This document shows, piece by piece, positions 9,237-18,171 of a stretch of DNA of 64,000 bases. Under the pieces are notes generated by a model that saw only the letters and a list, made by a program, of their open reading frames with translations, was not told the DNA's origin and did no database searches. Made by a program: the position numbers and the translations under genes. This DNA is from Meiothermus sp. (GTDB lineage Bacteria; Deinococcota; Deinococci; Deinococcales; Thermaceae), in NCBI RefSeq assembly GCF_026004115.1, contig NZ_BPIM01000001.1:2708501-2772500 (forward strand), read 5' to 3'. Positions within the stretch are counted from its first letter, which is position 1, and each line of letters starts with the position of its first letter.

Positions 9237-11285
9237 CTAGGCTTGCGCTGCCTTCTCCCTTCGCTCCACCAGGGTCAGGATGTCGTAAAGGGCCACAGTC
9301 TTGCCCTCCTGATTGGTAATCTCCACTGCCCAGGTCACCACCCCGGTAGGCCGCTCGCCGGGGCGGGGGTCTTTGGCGGTTTTCGACTTGACCGTGAGGC
9401 GGGCCTGGATGGTGTCGCCAATGCCCACCGGCTCAATAAAACGCAGGTTCTCGAGCCCGTAGTTGGCCAGCACCGGCCCCGGTGCTGGGCTCACGAACAG
9501 TCCTGCCGCCGCCGAGATCAGGAAGTAGCCGTGGGCCACCCGCTTGCCAAAGATGGAGTCCCTGGCCCCGAGTTCGTCTATGTGAGCATAGAAGTAATCG
9601 CCTGTAACGTTGGCGAAGTTCACGATGTCGGCCTCGGTAACGGTGCGGCGGTGGGTGAGGAGGCTCTCGCCAACCTCGAGGTCTTCAAAGTATTTGCGGA
9701 AAGGGTGGATGAGGTCTTCCTTGACCTGCGCCCCACGCACGTACTCTTCGCTCAAGACCATCAGGGTGGTGGGGTCGGCCTGCACGGCACAGCGCTGCAG
9801 GTAGTGCTTGATGCCCCGCACTCCGCCGAGTTCCTCGCCCGCTCCGGCCCGGCCCGGCCCCCCGTGCAACAGCAGGGGGAGGGGAGAGCCGTGGCCGGTG
9901 GACTCGCGGGCATTTTCGCGGTTCAGAATTAGCATACGCCCGTGGTGGGTGGCGCAGCCGAAGAAGAGGGTGCGGGCCTCTTGGCGGTTGTACGTGACAA
10001 TGCTTCCTACCAGGCTCCCCTGGCCCCGACGGGCTAGGGCGATGGCCTCGTCCAGGTTTTCGTAGGGCATCAGGGTGGCCACCGGGCCGAAGGGCTCGAG
10101 GTCGTGCGCTGCACTCTCCCAGGGCCTGGGGCTATACAGTAAGGTGGGGGCCATGAAGCCGCCCTTCTCCCAGTCGCCGCCCAGAAGCGTGTGGGAGCCC
10201 TCATACGCTACCTCACAGCCCTGTGCTTTAAGCTGCTCGACCACGGCCAGCACGTCCTGGCGCTGCTGAGCCCCTACCAGCGGGCCCATGCCCACCTCCT
10301 GGCGGCTGGGGTCTCCCAGTACAACCTTCGCCAGTGCCTGCTGCAGGGCTTCCAGAACAGCTTCGCTTTTGTCTTTGGGGACGATAACCCGCCGAATGGC
10401 AGTGCACTTCTGGCCAGCTTTTACGGTCATCTCGCGTGCGACTTCTTTTACGAACAGCTCGAACTCGGGCTCGCCGGGCTCTACCGACTGCCCCAGTATG
10501 GCGCAGTTGAGGCTGTCGGCTTCCATGTTGAAGGGCACCGAACGAGCAACCAGGCTGGGATGCACCTTGAGCCTGCGTCCCGTGGCGGCTGAACCGGTGA
10601 AGGTGACGTTGTCCTGCTCGTTCAGGTGGTCAAACAGGTCGCCAATGCCCCCGCAAACTAGCTGAATGGCCCCCTCGGGCAGGATGTCCGACTCGAGCAT
10701 GGCCCGGAAGACCGCCTCGGTCAGGTAGGCGGTCTGGGTAGCAGGTTTAACGATGGCCGGAACCCCGGCAATCAGGCCCGGGGCCAGCTTTTCCAGCATG
10801 CCCCAGACTGGGAAGTTAAAGGCGTTGATATGTACCGCCACCCCTTCCTTGGGCACCAGGATGTGCCGGCCCAGGAAAGTGCCCTGTTTGGAGAGCGTCA
10901 GGGCGTCGTCTTCGGCCAGGAAGCGCGCGTTGGGCAGCTCGCGCCGCGCCAGCGACGAATAGCTGAAGAAAGTCCCTATGCCCCCGTCTATATCGAACCA
11001 GCTATCGTATTGCGTGGCCCCGGTCTTGTAGGAGAGGGCATAGAACTGTTCTTTGCGCGCTTGTAAATACTGGGCTAGGGCCCGTAGCATGGCGGCCCGC
11101 TCGTGGAAGGTGTAGCGCCGGAGGTTGGGCCCCCCCACCTTGCGGGCGTACTCAACCATGGCCTTGAAGTTGAGCCCCTCGCTGCTGACCAGGGCCACCG
11201 GCTCTCCATACACGGCATCCCGTACCAGGGTTCCTTCGGCGGGGCTTTGGTACCAGGCCCCGGCGGCGTAGCTGCTTATTTTCAT
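9237..11285 (-). CDS. paaZ: PaaZ-type bifunctional aldehyde dehydrogenase / enoyl-CoA hydratase
   Basis: 682 residues. An N-terminal aldehyde dehydrogenase domain of about 520 residues ([22 protein letters not shown] with the general-base Glu; [12 protein letters not shown] with the catalytic Cys) is joined to a C-terminal MaoC-like hotdog hydratase ([34 protein letters not shown]). This fusion is PaaZ, which opens the oxepin-CoA ring and oxidises the resulting semialdehyde in aerobic phenylacetate breakdown. The longest frame begins at 11324, but the operator and -10 box lie inside that extension. I therefore chose ATG 11285 ([13 protein letters not shown]), 7 bases after the -10 box. No other paa gene is in the window. 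Confidence 0.92.
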   Translation of the reverse strand: MKISSYAAGAWYQSPAEGTLVRDAVYGEPVALVSSEGLNFKAMVEYARKVGGPNLRRYTFHERAAMLRALAQYLQARKEQFYALSYKTGATQYDSWFDIDGGIGTFFSYSSLARRELPNARFLAEDDALTLSKQGTFLGRHILVPKEGVAVHINAFNFPVWGMLEKLAPGLIAGVPAIVKPATQTAYLTEAVFRAMLESDILPEGAIQLVCGGIGDLFDHLNEQDNVTFTGSAATGRRLKVHPSLVARSVPFNMEADSLNCAILGQSVEPGEPEFELFVKEVAREMTVKAGQKCTAIRRVIVPKDKSEAVLEALQQALAKVVLGDPSRQEVGMGPLVGAQQRQDVLAVVEQLKAQGCEVAYEGSHTLLGGDWEKGGFMAPTLLYSPRPWESAAHDLEPFGPVATLMPYENLDEAIALARRGQGSLVGSIVTYNRQEARTLFFGCATHHGRMLILNRENARESTGHGSPLPLLLHGGPGRAGAGEELGGVRGIKHYLQRCAVQADPTTLMVLSEEYVRGAQVKEDLIHPFRKYFEDLEVGESLLTHRRTVTEADIVNFANVTGDYFYAHIDELGARDSIFGKRVAHGYFLISAAAGLFVSPAPGPVLANYGLENLRFIEPVGIGDTIQARLTVKSKTAKDPRPGERPTGVVTWAVEITNQEGKTVALYDILTLVERREKAAQA

Positions 11286-11292
11286 GCTAGGT

Positions 11293-11321
11293 ATTCTAAC
11301 AAACGCTTGTTTGTATGTAAG
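11293..11321 (-). promoter_or_regulatory. paaZ promoter
   Basis: On the minus strand CTTACA (11316-11321) and TAGAAT (11293-11298) are 17 bases apart. The -10 box ends 7 bases before the ATG at 11285, so the paaZ mRNA should be leaderless. The inverted repeat at 11300-11313 lies within the spacer, where a bound repressor would block RNA polymerase. Confidence 0.6.
11300..11313. promoter_or_regulatory. PaaR-like operator upstream of paaZ
   Basis: CAAACGCTTGTTTG is an inverted repeat between the -35 and -10 boxes of paaZ. From memory, the TetR-family repressor PaaR of Thermus recognises CNAACGNNCGTTNG; this site departs from it at one position. Phenylacetyl-CoA would be the expected inducer. 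The regulator gene itself is not in the window. Confidence 0.6.
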
Positions 11322-11426
11322 CAAATAGCTGATGGCGGCTGTGGCTAGCGCCTGAATGTTTTGTTGAGAAACCTATCCCTCCGGATTGGAAATCCGCACC
11401 CCCTATGCTCCGCCAACAACCTCTAG

Positions 11427-11551
11427 TACCAGATTCGGTCAGTTCGTCACCAAAGGGTGACGAACTAACCCGACCGAAGGGAGTGCTCTAGGATTCAAAA
11501 AGACAGCCTCTGGTGTTTTTGGCTTTGTGAACTGTCTTTTTGAATCCGGTA
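11427..11551 (+). mobile_element. MITE-like element family A, copy 1 (125 bp, intact)
   Basis: It begins TACCAGATTC and ends GAATCCGGTA, an imperfect terminal inverted repeat. It contains an inner stem (GTTCGTCACC/GGTGACGAAC) and a right-hand stem (GGATTCAAAAAGACAG/CTGTCTTTTTGAATCC). It encodes nothing. It has exactly the length of the copy at 62021-62145. TA at both ends would fit insertion into TA, as for IS630/Tc1 elements, but no transposase was seen. The rest of the 384-base gap holds a hairpin CCTCCCC/GGGGAGG (11581-11603) and no gene. Confidence 0.8.
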
Positions 11552-11669
11552 TAGAAGCCCAGTTCGCGAGGCAGCATAAGCCTCCCCAATAGCGTAGGGG
11601 AGGTTGGAGGGGTGCCTGAAGGCGAACCGAGTATTTTGACCAGACGCAGACTAAAGCGGTTCTGCGAAC

Positions 11670-12668
11670 TCAGTGGGTCAGTACCTTGCGCACCGCCTCG
11701 AGCACCCGTTTGGCGTCGGGGCGGTAGTGGTTTTCCACCGCGCTGAAGGGGGGGTAGGGGGCGTCCCAGCCTGCCACCCGCACGATGGGGGCTTGCAGGT
11801 AGTCCAGGGCCTCTTCGGCGATGCGGGCGGCAATCTCGGCCCCAAAGCCGCCGGTGCGCATGGCCTCGTAAACCACCACCGCACGGCCGGTTTTTTGTAC
11901 CGAGGCCAGGAGGGTCTGGGTGTCGAGGGGTATCAGGGTCTCGAGGTCCACCACCTCCAGCTCCACCCCCTCACGGGCCGCCACCTCAGCGGCCTTCAAG
12001 CAGACCTCCACCATGCCCCCGTAGCAGAAGAGGCTGGCGGCGCTGCCTTCGCGCACCACTCGAGCCCTGCCCAGGGGCAGGGTATAGTAGCCCTCGGGTA
12101 CCTCGCCCTTCACGCCGCGGTAGAGCTTGATGGCCTCCAAGAAGAACACCGGATCGGGGTCCTCGATGGCCGCGAGCAACAGCCCTTTGGTCCGCTCCGG
12201 CGAGGAGGGAATCACTACCTTAACCCCCGGCACATGCGTCAGGATGGCCTCCGGACTATCGGCGTGCTGTTCGGGGGTTTTTACCCCGCCGCCGTAGGGA
12301 GCCCGGATGACCATGGGGATGGTAAAGCGCCCTCGGGTGCGGTGGCGCATCCGGCCCAGGTGCGAAAGAATCTGATCCAGGGCCGGGTACAGGAAGCCCG
12401 CAAACTGAATCTCGGCCACAGGCCGTAGCCCAGCCATGGCCAGCCCGATGCCAAAGCCCACAATGCCGGACTCAGCCAGGGGGGTATCGAAGACCCGCCG
12501 CTCGCCGTACTTTTGCTGCAAGCCATCGGAGGCCCGGAAAACCCCGCCCATGGTGCCCACGTCCTCCCCAAAGACCACCACCCGGGGGTCTTGGGCCAGG
12601 GCCAGATCCAGGGCTTCGTTGATGGCCTGTACGTTGTTCAGAACGCGGGTTTGACGCTCGGCGATCAT
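11670..12668 (-). CDS. 2-oxoacid dehydrogenase E1 component, beta subunit
   Basis: 332 residues. [57 protein letters not shown] and [13 protein letters not shown] are hallmark beta-subunit motifs of pyruvate and branched-chain 2-oxoacid dehydrogenases. The subunit supplies half of the thiamine-diphosphate site. Its start overlaps the alpha gene by 4 bases. E2 and E3 are not adjacent, so the partner complex must be encoded elsewhere. Confidence 0.95.
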   Translation of the reverse strand: MIAERQTRVLNNVQAINEALDLALAQDPRVVVFGEDVGTMGGVFRASDGLQQKYGERRVFDTPLAESGIVGFGIGLAMAGLRPVAEIQFAGFLYPALDQILSHLGRMRHRTRGRFTIPMVIRAPYGGGVKTPEQHADSPEAILTHVPGVKVVIPSSPERTKGLLLAAIEDPDPVFFLEAIKLYRGVKGEVPEGYYTLPLGRARVVREGSAASLFCYGGMVEVCLKAAEVAAREGVELEVVDLETLIPLDTQTLLASVQKTGRAVVVYEAMRTGGFGAEIAARIAEEALDYLQAPIVRVAGWDAPYPPFSAVENHYRPDAKRVLEAVRKVLTH

Positions 12669-13699
12669 GCTTCCCCCCGTAGATAGTTCCAGGCGGCTTG
12701 CTGGTCGGGTTGCATCTCCTGGTACACCTGTTCCACAATCTCCCAGGGCTTGGGCTCGGGGGCCCGGTCGGCCTCCTCCACCGCCGATAGAAACTCGGCC
12801 TCGAGTTCCTCCGTGAGGAGGGCTTCCTGTGCCTCGCTCCAGAGCCCTAGGTGCAGGAGGCAGTTTTTCATGCGCAGAAGAGGGTCGCGTTTCAGCCAGC
12901 GCTCGGTTTCCTCCTCGGTGCGGTAACGGCTGGGGTCGTCGGAGGAGGTGTGCGGCGCAACCCGGTAGGTTAGGGCCTCGATCAGGGTCGGACCTTCGCC
13001 TCTGCGGGCCCTTTCCACGGCTTCCCTGGCCACGCTCCAGACCGCTACTAGGTCGTTGCCGTCCACCGTGATCCCTGGTATTCCGTAGCCCTGGGCCTTC
13101 TGGGCAATTCGTTGCACTTTCATTTGCTTCTGCGTGGGTACGCTAATGGCCCAGCCGTTGTTTTGTACTACCACCAGCAAAGGCGCATTGAACACCGAGG
13201 CAAAGTTGAGCCCCTCGTGGAAGTCGCCCTCGGAGGTGCCGCCATCGCCAATGAAGACCGCCGCTACGGCGTCTTTACCCAAAAGCCGTTGGGCATGGGC
13301 CACACCCGCTGCCTGGGGAATCTGGGTGGCGATGGGAATGTAAAACTGCACCATGTTCACGTTGGGGGGTGCGCCCCAGCCTGCCGGGTCGGCCCGCCAG
13401 CTCAGAATCAGCTTACTGATGGGCATACCAAAGGTGAGGGCGGCGGCGCTTTCGCGGTAGCTGGGCAGAAGCCAGTCGTGGTCGGCCTTCAAGCAAAGGG
13501 CCACCCCCACCTGCGCCGCCTCCTGGCCCCGGAAGGGGGGATACACCCCGAGCCGCCCCTGCCGCTGCAAGACCAGGGCCCGCTCGTCGAAGTGCCGGGC
13601 CCGGCGCAGGGCCCGGTAGCCTATGAGTAATGCCTCATTGCTTAGGGGTATGTCCCGCAACGGTTTACCGTGATCGTCGAGGTATTGCACTGTGTCCAC
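12665..13699 (-). CDS. 2-oxoacid dehydrogenase E1 component, alpha subunit (probably pyruvate type)
   Basis: 344 residues. The thiamine diphosphate motif runs from [17 protein letters not shown] to [11 protein letters not shown] (GDG...NN). [21 protein letters not shown] resembles pyruvate dehydrogenase E1 alpha (PdhA) more than the branched-chain enzyme, and [16 protein letters not shown] is the phospho-loop region. The reaction is oxidative decarboxylation with transfer of the acyl group to lipoyl-E2. I lean to pyruvate over branched-chain substrates, but sequence alone cannot settle it. Confidence 0.88.
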   Translation of the reverse strand: MDTVQYLDDHGKPLRDIPLSNEALLIGYRALRRARHFDERALVLQRQGRLGVYPPFRGQEAAQVGVALCLKADHDWLLPSYRESAAALTFGMPISKLILSWRADPAGWGAPPNVNMVQFYIPIATQIPQAAGVAHAQRLLGKDAVAAVFIGDGGTSEGDFHEGLNFASVFNAPLLVVVQNNGWAISVPTQKQMKVQRIAQKAQGYGIPGITVDGNDLVAVWSVAREAVERARRGEGPTLIEALTYRVAPHTSSDDPSRYRTEEETERWLKRDPLLRMKNCLLHLGLWSEAQEALLTEELEAEFLSAVEEADRAPEPKPWEIVEQVYQEMQPDQQAAWNYLRGEA

Positions 13700-13863
13700 G
13701 CTGCTCAGTTTAGCCGAACTCGAGTCAGCAGTATGGGTTTAATCTGCGATACATGCAGAAAAAATTAACAAGCATTGTATCGTGAAAATAAGTGCAATTC
13801 GGAAGTGTATTCTGTGCTGCGACCTGCGGCAGGGCACTGCACAGTATTGTTCTGAGAACAGGC

Positions 13864-14988
13864 TCAGGAGTGCACCTTTTTCAGATAGCCCTGGAGCCGC
13901 TCCAAAGCTTGCTGGATTTCCTCATCGGTCTTGCAAAAAGCAAAGCGAAATAGGCCCTTGGGTGCGGGGTTCTGGATGTAAAACGCCGACCCGGGAATTA
14001 TCGCGACCCCAGCCTCGCGCACCAGGGTTTCGGCGTCGAGCTCGGGCAGTAGCGCCGTCAGGAAGTAGGTTCCAGCAGGGGAGAAAGTTTTGAGGCCCAG
14101 TGAGCGCAAGCCCTGCTCGAGCAAGTCCTTGCGGCGGCCATAGCTCTCGCGAAGCTGCTGGTAGAGTCCCTCTTGACGGGCGATGGGCAGGGCCTCGGCC
14201 ACGGCGGCCTGAAGGGGGGCTGCCGAGCAAAAGCTGCTCCACTGCCGCATGCCGGCTACCTGTTGGGCCAGGCCGGGCGGGGTCACAATCCAGCCGATGC
14301 GCCAGCCGGTGGCCTCGAGGCGCTTGCCCGCCGAGCCCACCGTGAAGACCCGCTCGGGCGCAAGCTCGCGGAACCGAATGGGCGGCTCTACAAAGTAAAG
14401 CTCGTCGTAGACCTCATCGCTGATGATCCAGAGGTCGTGCTCGCGCGCCAGGGCCACAATCTGCTCGGCCTCGGTGCGGGAAAAGACTGAGCCGGTGGGG
14501 TTGTAGGGGTTGGTGAGCAGAAGGGCCTGGGTGCGAACCGTAATGGCCCGTTCCAGCGCCGGTAAATCCACTTCCCAGCGGTCGGTGAGGCGCATCGGCA
14601 CCATAACCGGCTCTGCACCGGCAATGCGGGCCTGGGGGATGTAAACGTCGAAGTAGGGCTCGAGCATCACCACTTCATCCCCAGGGCCATACAACGATTC
14701 GGCCAGTGCGTGCAGGGCCTCGGTACCGCCTGCGGTGATAACCACGTCCTCGGGAGCAACGCCCAGGTCTGCGGCCACGGCCTCGCGCAAGCGGGGCAGG
14801 CCGATGGGCGGGGTGTACTGGTCAAAGGTGCCGATGGCCCGACGGGCCGCCGCCTGCAAAAACGCAGGCGGCGGATTGGAGGGAAAACCCTGTCCCAGGT
14901 TGATGGCCCCGTGCTGGGCAGCCAGGCGGCTCATGTGAGAAAAGACGCTCTCCTTAGAAAGCTGGGTGCGGGGGTGGAGGTTGGCCAT
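13864..14988 (-). CDS. Class I/II PLP aminotransferase (glutamine/aromatic or methionine type)
   Basis: 374 residues of fold-type I aminotransferase. INLGQGFPSNPPPAFL is typical of the kynurenine/glutamine-phenylpyruvate and methionine aminotransferase group. ITAGGTEALHAL, LTNPYNPTGSVF, IISDEVYDELYF and VGSAGKRLEATGWRIGW (PLP lysine) follow, and FRFAFCKTDEEI carries the substrate-carboxylate Arg. Exact substrates are not decidable. It is separate from the E1 genes by 164 bases on the same strand. Confidence 0.9.
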   Translation of the reverse strand: MANLHPRTQLSKESVFSHMSRLAAQHGAINLGQGFPSNPPPAFLQAAARRAIGTFDQYTPPIGLPRLREAVAADLGVAPEDVVITAGGTEALHALAESLYGPGDEVVMLEPYFDVYIPQARIAGAEPVMVPMRLTDRWEVDLPALERAITVRTQALLLTNPYNPTGSVFSRTEAEQIVALAREHDLWIISDEVYDELYFVEPPIRFRELAPERVFTVGSAGKRLEATGWRIGWIVTPPGLAQQVAGMRQWSSFCSAAPLQAAVAEALPIARQEGLYQQLRESYGRRKDLLEQGLRSLGLKTFSPAGTYFLTALLPELDAETLVREAGVAIIPGSAFYIQNPAPKGLFRFAFCKTDEEIQQALERLQGYLKKVHS

Positions 14989-15070
14989 GCAAAAAGAGTC
15001 TACCGTAAGGAACAGGTGCTCGATAAGAGCCCTCAGGCACGGGTGGGTTCGACCCGGTTGTCCGGAGGCT

Positions 15071-15400
15071 TTAGCGCATGGGCTTGCAGCCCTGGGCCAG
15101 AATCTTTCCAGTACGCTCGCTCATCAGGAAAGCCTCTTCAGAAGACCCGCTGCCTTTAGTCCACCAGGAAGCCCGACCGTCGGAATACTTGACCCCAGAG
15201 GCTGCCTCTACCTGGAACAAGGGCCCGTAGGTCTGGTTATTGAAGACCACCCCTACCCGGTCGAAGTTATTCTGATAGACGGCCCGTATTTGCACCCCGC
15301 CAGTGCAGCGGTAGGTTCGTTGCACCATATCTGCCGGCTGGGCCAAGCTATCAAAGCTCGCAAAGGAAGCAAGCAATACCCACAATATCCACACGCGCAT
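15071..15400 (-). CDS. Exported MliC-like (C-type lysozyme inhibitor fold) protein
   Basis: 109 residues with an N-terminal signal peptide, MRVWILWVLLASFASFDSLA. The mature part reads TYRCTGGVQIRAVYQNN, QVEAASGVKYSDGRASWWTKG and SEEAFLMSE. The Cys pair, the ASGxxYSDG motif and the WxKGxEAFL ending match the MliC beta-barrel. There is no lipobox, so it would be periplasmic and not lipid-anchored. A longer frame from 15415 (MTGGIM...) exists but begins before the signal sequence. It starts 11 bases after tpiA ends. Inhibitor activity is an inference from the fold. Confidence 0.7.
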   Translation of the reverse strand: MRVWILWVLLASFASFDSLAQPADMVQRTYRCTGGVQIRAVYQNNFDRVGVVFNNQTYGPLFQVEAASGVKYSDGRASWWTKGSGSSEEAFLMSERTGKILAQGCKPMR

Positions 15401-15411
15401 AATCCCTCCCG

Positions 15412-16158
15412 TCAAGCCGTGAGCAGCTTAAGATAGTCCCCCAGCTTCAAGCTCGAACCCCCCACCAGTCCGCCGTCAATGTTGGGCTGGGAGAATAGGG
15501 CAGCGGCGTTCTCGGGCTTGACCGAGCCCCCGTAGAGGATACGCAACTGCTCGGCAAAACCCGAACCGTAGCGGGCTATCAGCCAGGCGCGAATGGTACG
15601 GTGCATGGCCTCGGCATCCTCGGGGGTGGCGGTTTTGCCGGTGCCGATGGCCCAGACCGGCTCGTAGGCAATCACCAGATGCGAGGCCGAGGGGGGCTGC
15701 ACCCCCTGTAAGCTGCCCTCCAGTTGCTTGAGGGTGTACTCGACGTGATTGCCGGCTTCCCGTACTTCCAGGGGTTCGCCCACACAAAGAATCGGTGTGA
15801 TGCCATGCTCAAGGAGGCGCTGGGCCTTTTGGGCGACCAGAGCATCGGACTCGGCATGGTAGCTGCGCCGCTCGGAGTGCCCCACAATGGCGTATTTGCA
15901 GGCCAGATCGGCCAGCATTTTGGCCGACACCTCGCCGGTGTAGGCCCCTTCGGTGTGGGCCGAGACGTCCTGCGCGCCCCAGGAGACCCCGTGGCCCTCC
16001 AGAACTTCCGAGGCATAAGGTAGATGAGTAAAAGGCACCAGCAGGGCCGGCTCAGCCTGGCTAGCGGGCAGTTGATCAATCAGCTCCCGAAACCAGTGGC
16101 GGGCCTCGGAGGGGGTTTTGTACATCTTCCAGTTTCCGGCTACGAGTCGTTGGCGCAT
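15412..16158 (-). CDS. tpiA: Triosephosphate isomerase
   Basis: [11 protein letters not shown] holds the N-terminal Asn and catalytic Lys, IVGHSERR the electrophile His, and [19 protein letters not shown] the base Glu and flexible loop 6. [11 protein letters not shown] and [10 protein letters not shown] bind phosphate. It interconverts dihydroxyacetone phosphate and glyceraldehyde 3-phosphate. Start chosen at [11 protein letters not shown] (ATG 16158), not the ATG five codons upstream, to fit the family. 248 residues. Confidence 0.97.
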   Translation of the reverse strand: MRQRLVAGNWKMYKTPSEARHWFRELIDQLPASQAEPALLVPFTHLPYASEVLEGHGVSWGAQDVSAHTEGAYTGEVSAKMLADLACKYAIVGHSERRSYHAESDALVAQKAQRLLEHGITPILCVGEPLEVREAGNHVEYTLKQLEGSLQGVQPPSASHLVIAYEPVWAIGTGKTATPEDAEAMHRTIRAWLIARYGSGFAEQLRILYGGSVKPENAAALFSQPNIDGGLVGGSSLKLGDYLKLLTA

Positions 16159-16277
16159 AGACGCTTCAATCATACGTTACATCGGAACCCCCAAGTCCTG
16201 CGAGGCGTCAGGGGCCAGTTTTTGCAGCGCAACTTTTTTTCGAAATATGCCGGCCTGCAAATACTGAGTAGCCTGTG

Positions 16278-16736
16278 CTAATCATGTTCTTCGTTCTCTT
16301 CAAGTGCGTTGATGCCCAGGCTGAGAACCAACCCCTGTATCAAGGCCTCCTTCTCAGAGAGGGAAAGCCGGGCTTCAGGATGGGTTAGTAGATAGACTCG
16401 AGGGGGCATGCTTCCTTCTCGTATGACTTCGGGAATATCGTCTAGCTCCTGTTTGTCACTGCCCCACAGGGACAGATTGAGCTTGCTACGACCCTCCTCC
16501 ACATCGCGCTGAACCAGCCAGGAGACGGGAGCGATGTGGCTGTACCAAGGCCAGCGGGTCTGGTTGCTGTGACAATCAGCACAGGCCCTAACAAAGAGCT
16601 CACGGGTCTGAGGGCTGTTCCAGGGAGGTTCGGCCACTATCGGCGGATTACGGTGGTCACGGCCATAGGGAACCAGTTGTATGGCCAGCAGCACCAGGGC
16701 CAGGGCCCCAAAAAACCACAGAATTATGCGTTTCAC
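16278..16736 (-). CDS. Membrane-anchored haem-binding (cytochrome c-like) protein
   Basis: 152 residues. A membrane anchor (KRIILWFFGALALVLLAIQL) is followed by FVRACADCHSNQTRWPW with C52, C55 and H56 (CxxCH), and SHIAPVSWLVQRDVEEGR. This is the small haem-binding domain family with one c-type haem, probably facing the periplasm, where it may take part in electron transfer or redox sensing. I chose GTG 16736 because GGAGGT lies 8 bases upstream. The ATG at 16751 overlaps that ribosome-binding site. Confidence 0.8.
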   Translation of the reverse strand: MKRIILWFFGALALVLLAIQLVPYGRDHRNPPIVAEPPWNSPQTRELFVRACADCHSNQTRWPWYSHIAPVSWLVQRDVEEGRSKLNLSLWGSDKQELDDIPEVIREGSMPPRVYLLTHPEARLSLSEKEALIQGLVLSLGINALEENEEHD

Positions 16737-16779
16737 AGATAGAACCTCCATGCGGCTCGAGCAAGCCCGCCAGACCCAC

Positions 16780-17252
16780 TCACGCCTCAAACCTTGGTGG
16801 CCAGGTAATTCTACAGACCCATCTGCTTAAAGCGATGCCCTCGAGTTTGAGGTTATAAGCCTGGTCGTGGGAGGATGCCAGCTCGTACAGGTTGGTGAGG
16901 GCATTCACCCACGCCCTGATGCCCACCACGTCTATATAGCTTTCGCCAAGACTCACATCATCAATTACGCCCTTGGCCCGATACTGAATTTCCACCGTAC
17001 GCAAACAGATACGATCCCGGTTACGCTCCGCAGCACCCCCGCTGAAGGGATTCGACGGTTGAGCTTTCGCCATCCAGGGTGATGGTGGCCATACTGGCAT
17101 CGATGGGCAAGCCCTGTAGCGTGAGTTGAGCTTCAGAGCCCTCCACGATGCCATTCATACAAACCACCTGCGAACTGGGTATCCCGGTGCCACAGGCCGC
17201 CAGGATCCCCCAGAAGGCCATGAGCCAGGATTCCAGCATACTTGGTTTTCAT
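16780..17252 (-). pseudogene. Frameshifted lipoprotein gene of unknown function
   Basis: An ATG at 17252, 9 bases after GGAGG, opens MKTKYAGILAHG. Removing one G from the GGGGG run near 17204-17208 continues it as a signal peptide ending LLGILAAC (lipobox). Removing one G from a second GGGGG run near 17036-17040 restores AAERNRDRICLRTVEIQYRA and the rest of the gene to the stop at 16780. Corrected length is 156 residues. As written, all three frames are needed. Either slippage in G runs has broken the gene or the sequence has two homopolymer errors. No family recognised. Confidence 0.6.
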
Positions 17253-17457
17253 GGCTGTTCACCTCCATTTCCCAAGTTAGGCAAAGCGGGTAACAAAGAG
17301 GTAACAGGGTGTTGCTCTGGAAAGGTCTGCGAGGGGGTCATATGCGACGTGGTTCCGGCCCTTGCGCTTTTTGCACAAAACACGGACAGAACCACTCACC
17401 AGTAGCGAGATGCAACATTGCACTCTGGCCTGAATTGCTCGTCTGGACAGTTTTTGT

Positions 17458-18171
17458 TTATGGGAAGGGCTGTGCGCTTTTCCAGCGAATGCTTGAGCCC
17501 TGTGCCTCACCCCTTAGCAGATACCAGCCCTGGCCGGGAGGAGCTACAGGACTCAGGCCCGCAGGCAAGGCGATCCATCGCCCGTTGGAGCTGCGTGCGA
17601 GTAATAGCGGCTCGCTGCCAGGCGTAACCGACCGTAATGCAAACCGTTTTACAGCGCCAAACTCGCTAGCGCTGGTGTACCAGACCTCTATCCAGCCAGC
17701 ACCCAGGCCCAGCAGTTCGCCGGGGCCCCTGTAGTAGCTGAAGAAAGTGGGGTGGGTCACCTCGAGGCTTCGAGCGTAGAAAATACCGTTCTCCCATCTG
17801 CCCTGGGCCTTGACCAACATCCTGGGGGCCAGGTAGGCCGCCCAGGGTGAGGTGGTTTCCAACCGACCCGCACTCAGGGCAACAATACCGTCTTTGGCAA
17901 GATTAATTTCGGCGTAGAGGGTATGGCCGCGTTCGTCCTGGCGCCGAGGCTCTGGCTTGCGATCTTTTTCATTGTCTTTCTCGCGCTCTCTATCGCTGCC
18001 TCTGCCCCCTTGAGCCCACGCGCTGGATGCAACAAGTAAGAGGGCCAGCACCTCGCGGCGGCCCAGCAACCTGTCCGGTTTCCTACCATTACTCGTCTCC
18101 TCGAGCCCGGTTTTTGCGGATACCGGCCCTGTAGGGTTGCGCAGGATGTGCGTGCGAATTGCTTCAGGCAT
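17458..18171 (-). CDS. Exported protein of unknown function downstream of the two-component system
   Basis: 237 residues from ATG 18171, which overlaps the end of the kinase gene by 8 bases. A long N-terminal region ends in RREVLALLLVASSAWAQ, a signal peptide whose RRE resembles a Tat motif. A charged linker rich in Arg, Glu, Asp and Lys follows, then a beta-rich domain (TLYAEINLAKDGIVALSAGR, RMLVKAQGRWENGIFYARSLEV). That domain recalls the OB-like repeats of DUF5666 proteins such as the one at 20189-20518. Co-expression with the kinase suggests it is a sensor partner or a target. I cannot name a function. Confidence 0.65.
   Translation of the reverse strand: MPEAIRTHILRNPTGPVSAKTGLEETSNGRKPDRLLGRREVLALLLVASSAWAQGGRGSDREREKDNEKDRKPEPRRQDERGHTLYAEINLAKDGIVALSAGRLETTSPWAAYLAPRMLVKAQGRWENGIFYARSLEVTHPTFFSYYRGPGELLGLGAGWIEVWYTSASEFGAVKRFALRSVTPGSEPLLLARSSNGRWIALPAGLSPVAPPGQGWYLLRGEAQGSSIRWKSAQPFP

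Noticed and set aside
17277-17510. Minus-strand 77-codon frame between the lipoprotein and exported-protein genes
   Set aside because: It overlaps the end of the exported-protein gene and has no recognisable domain or start signal.
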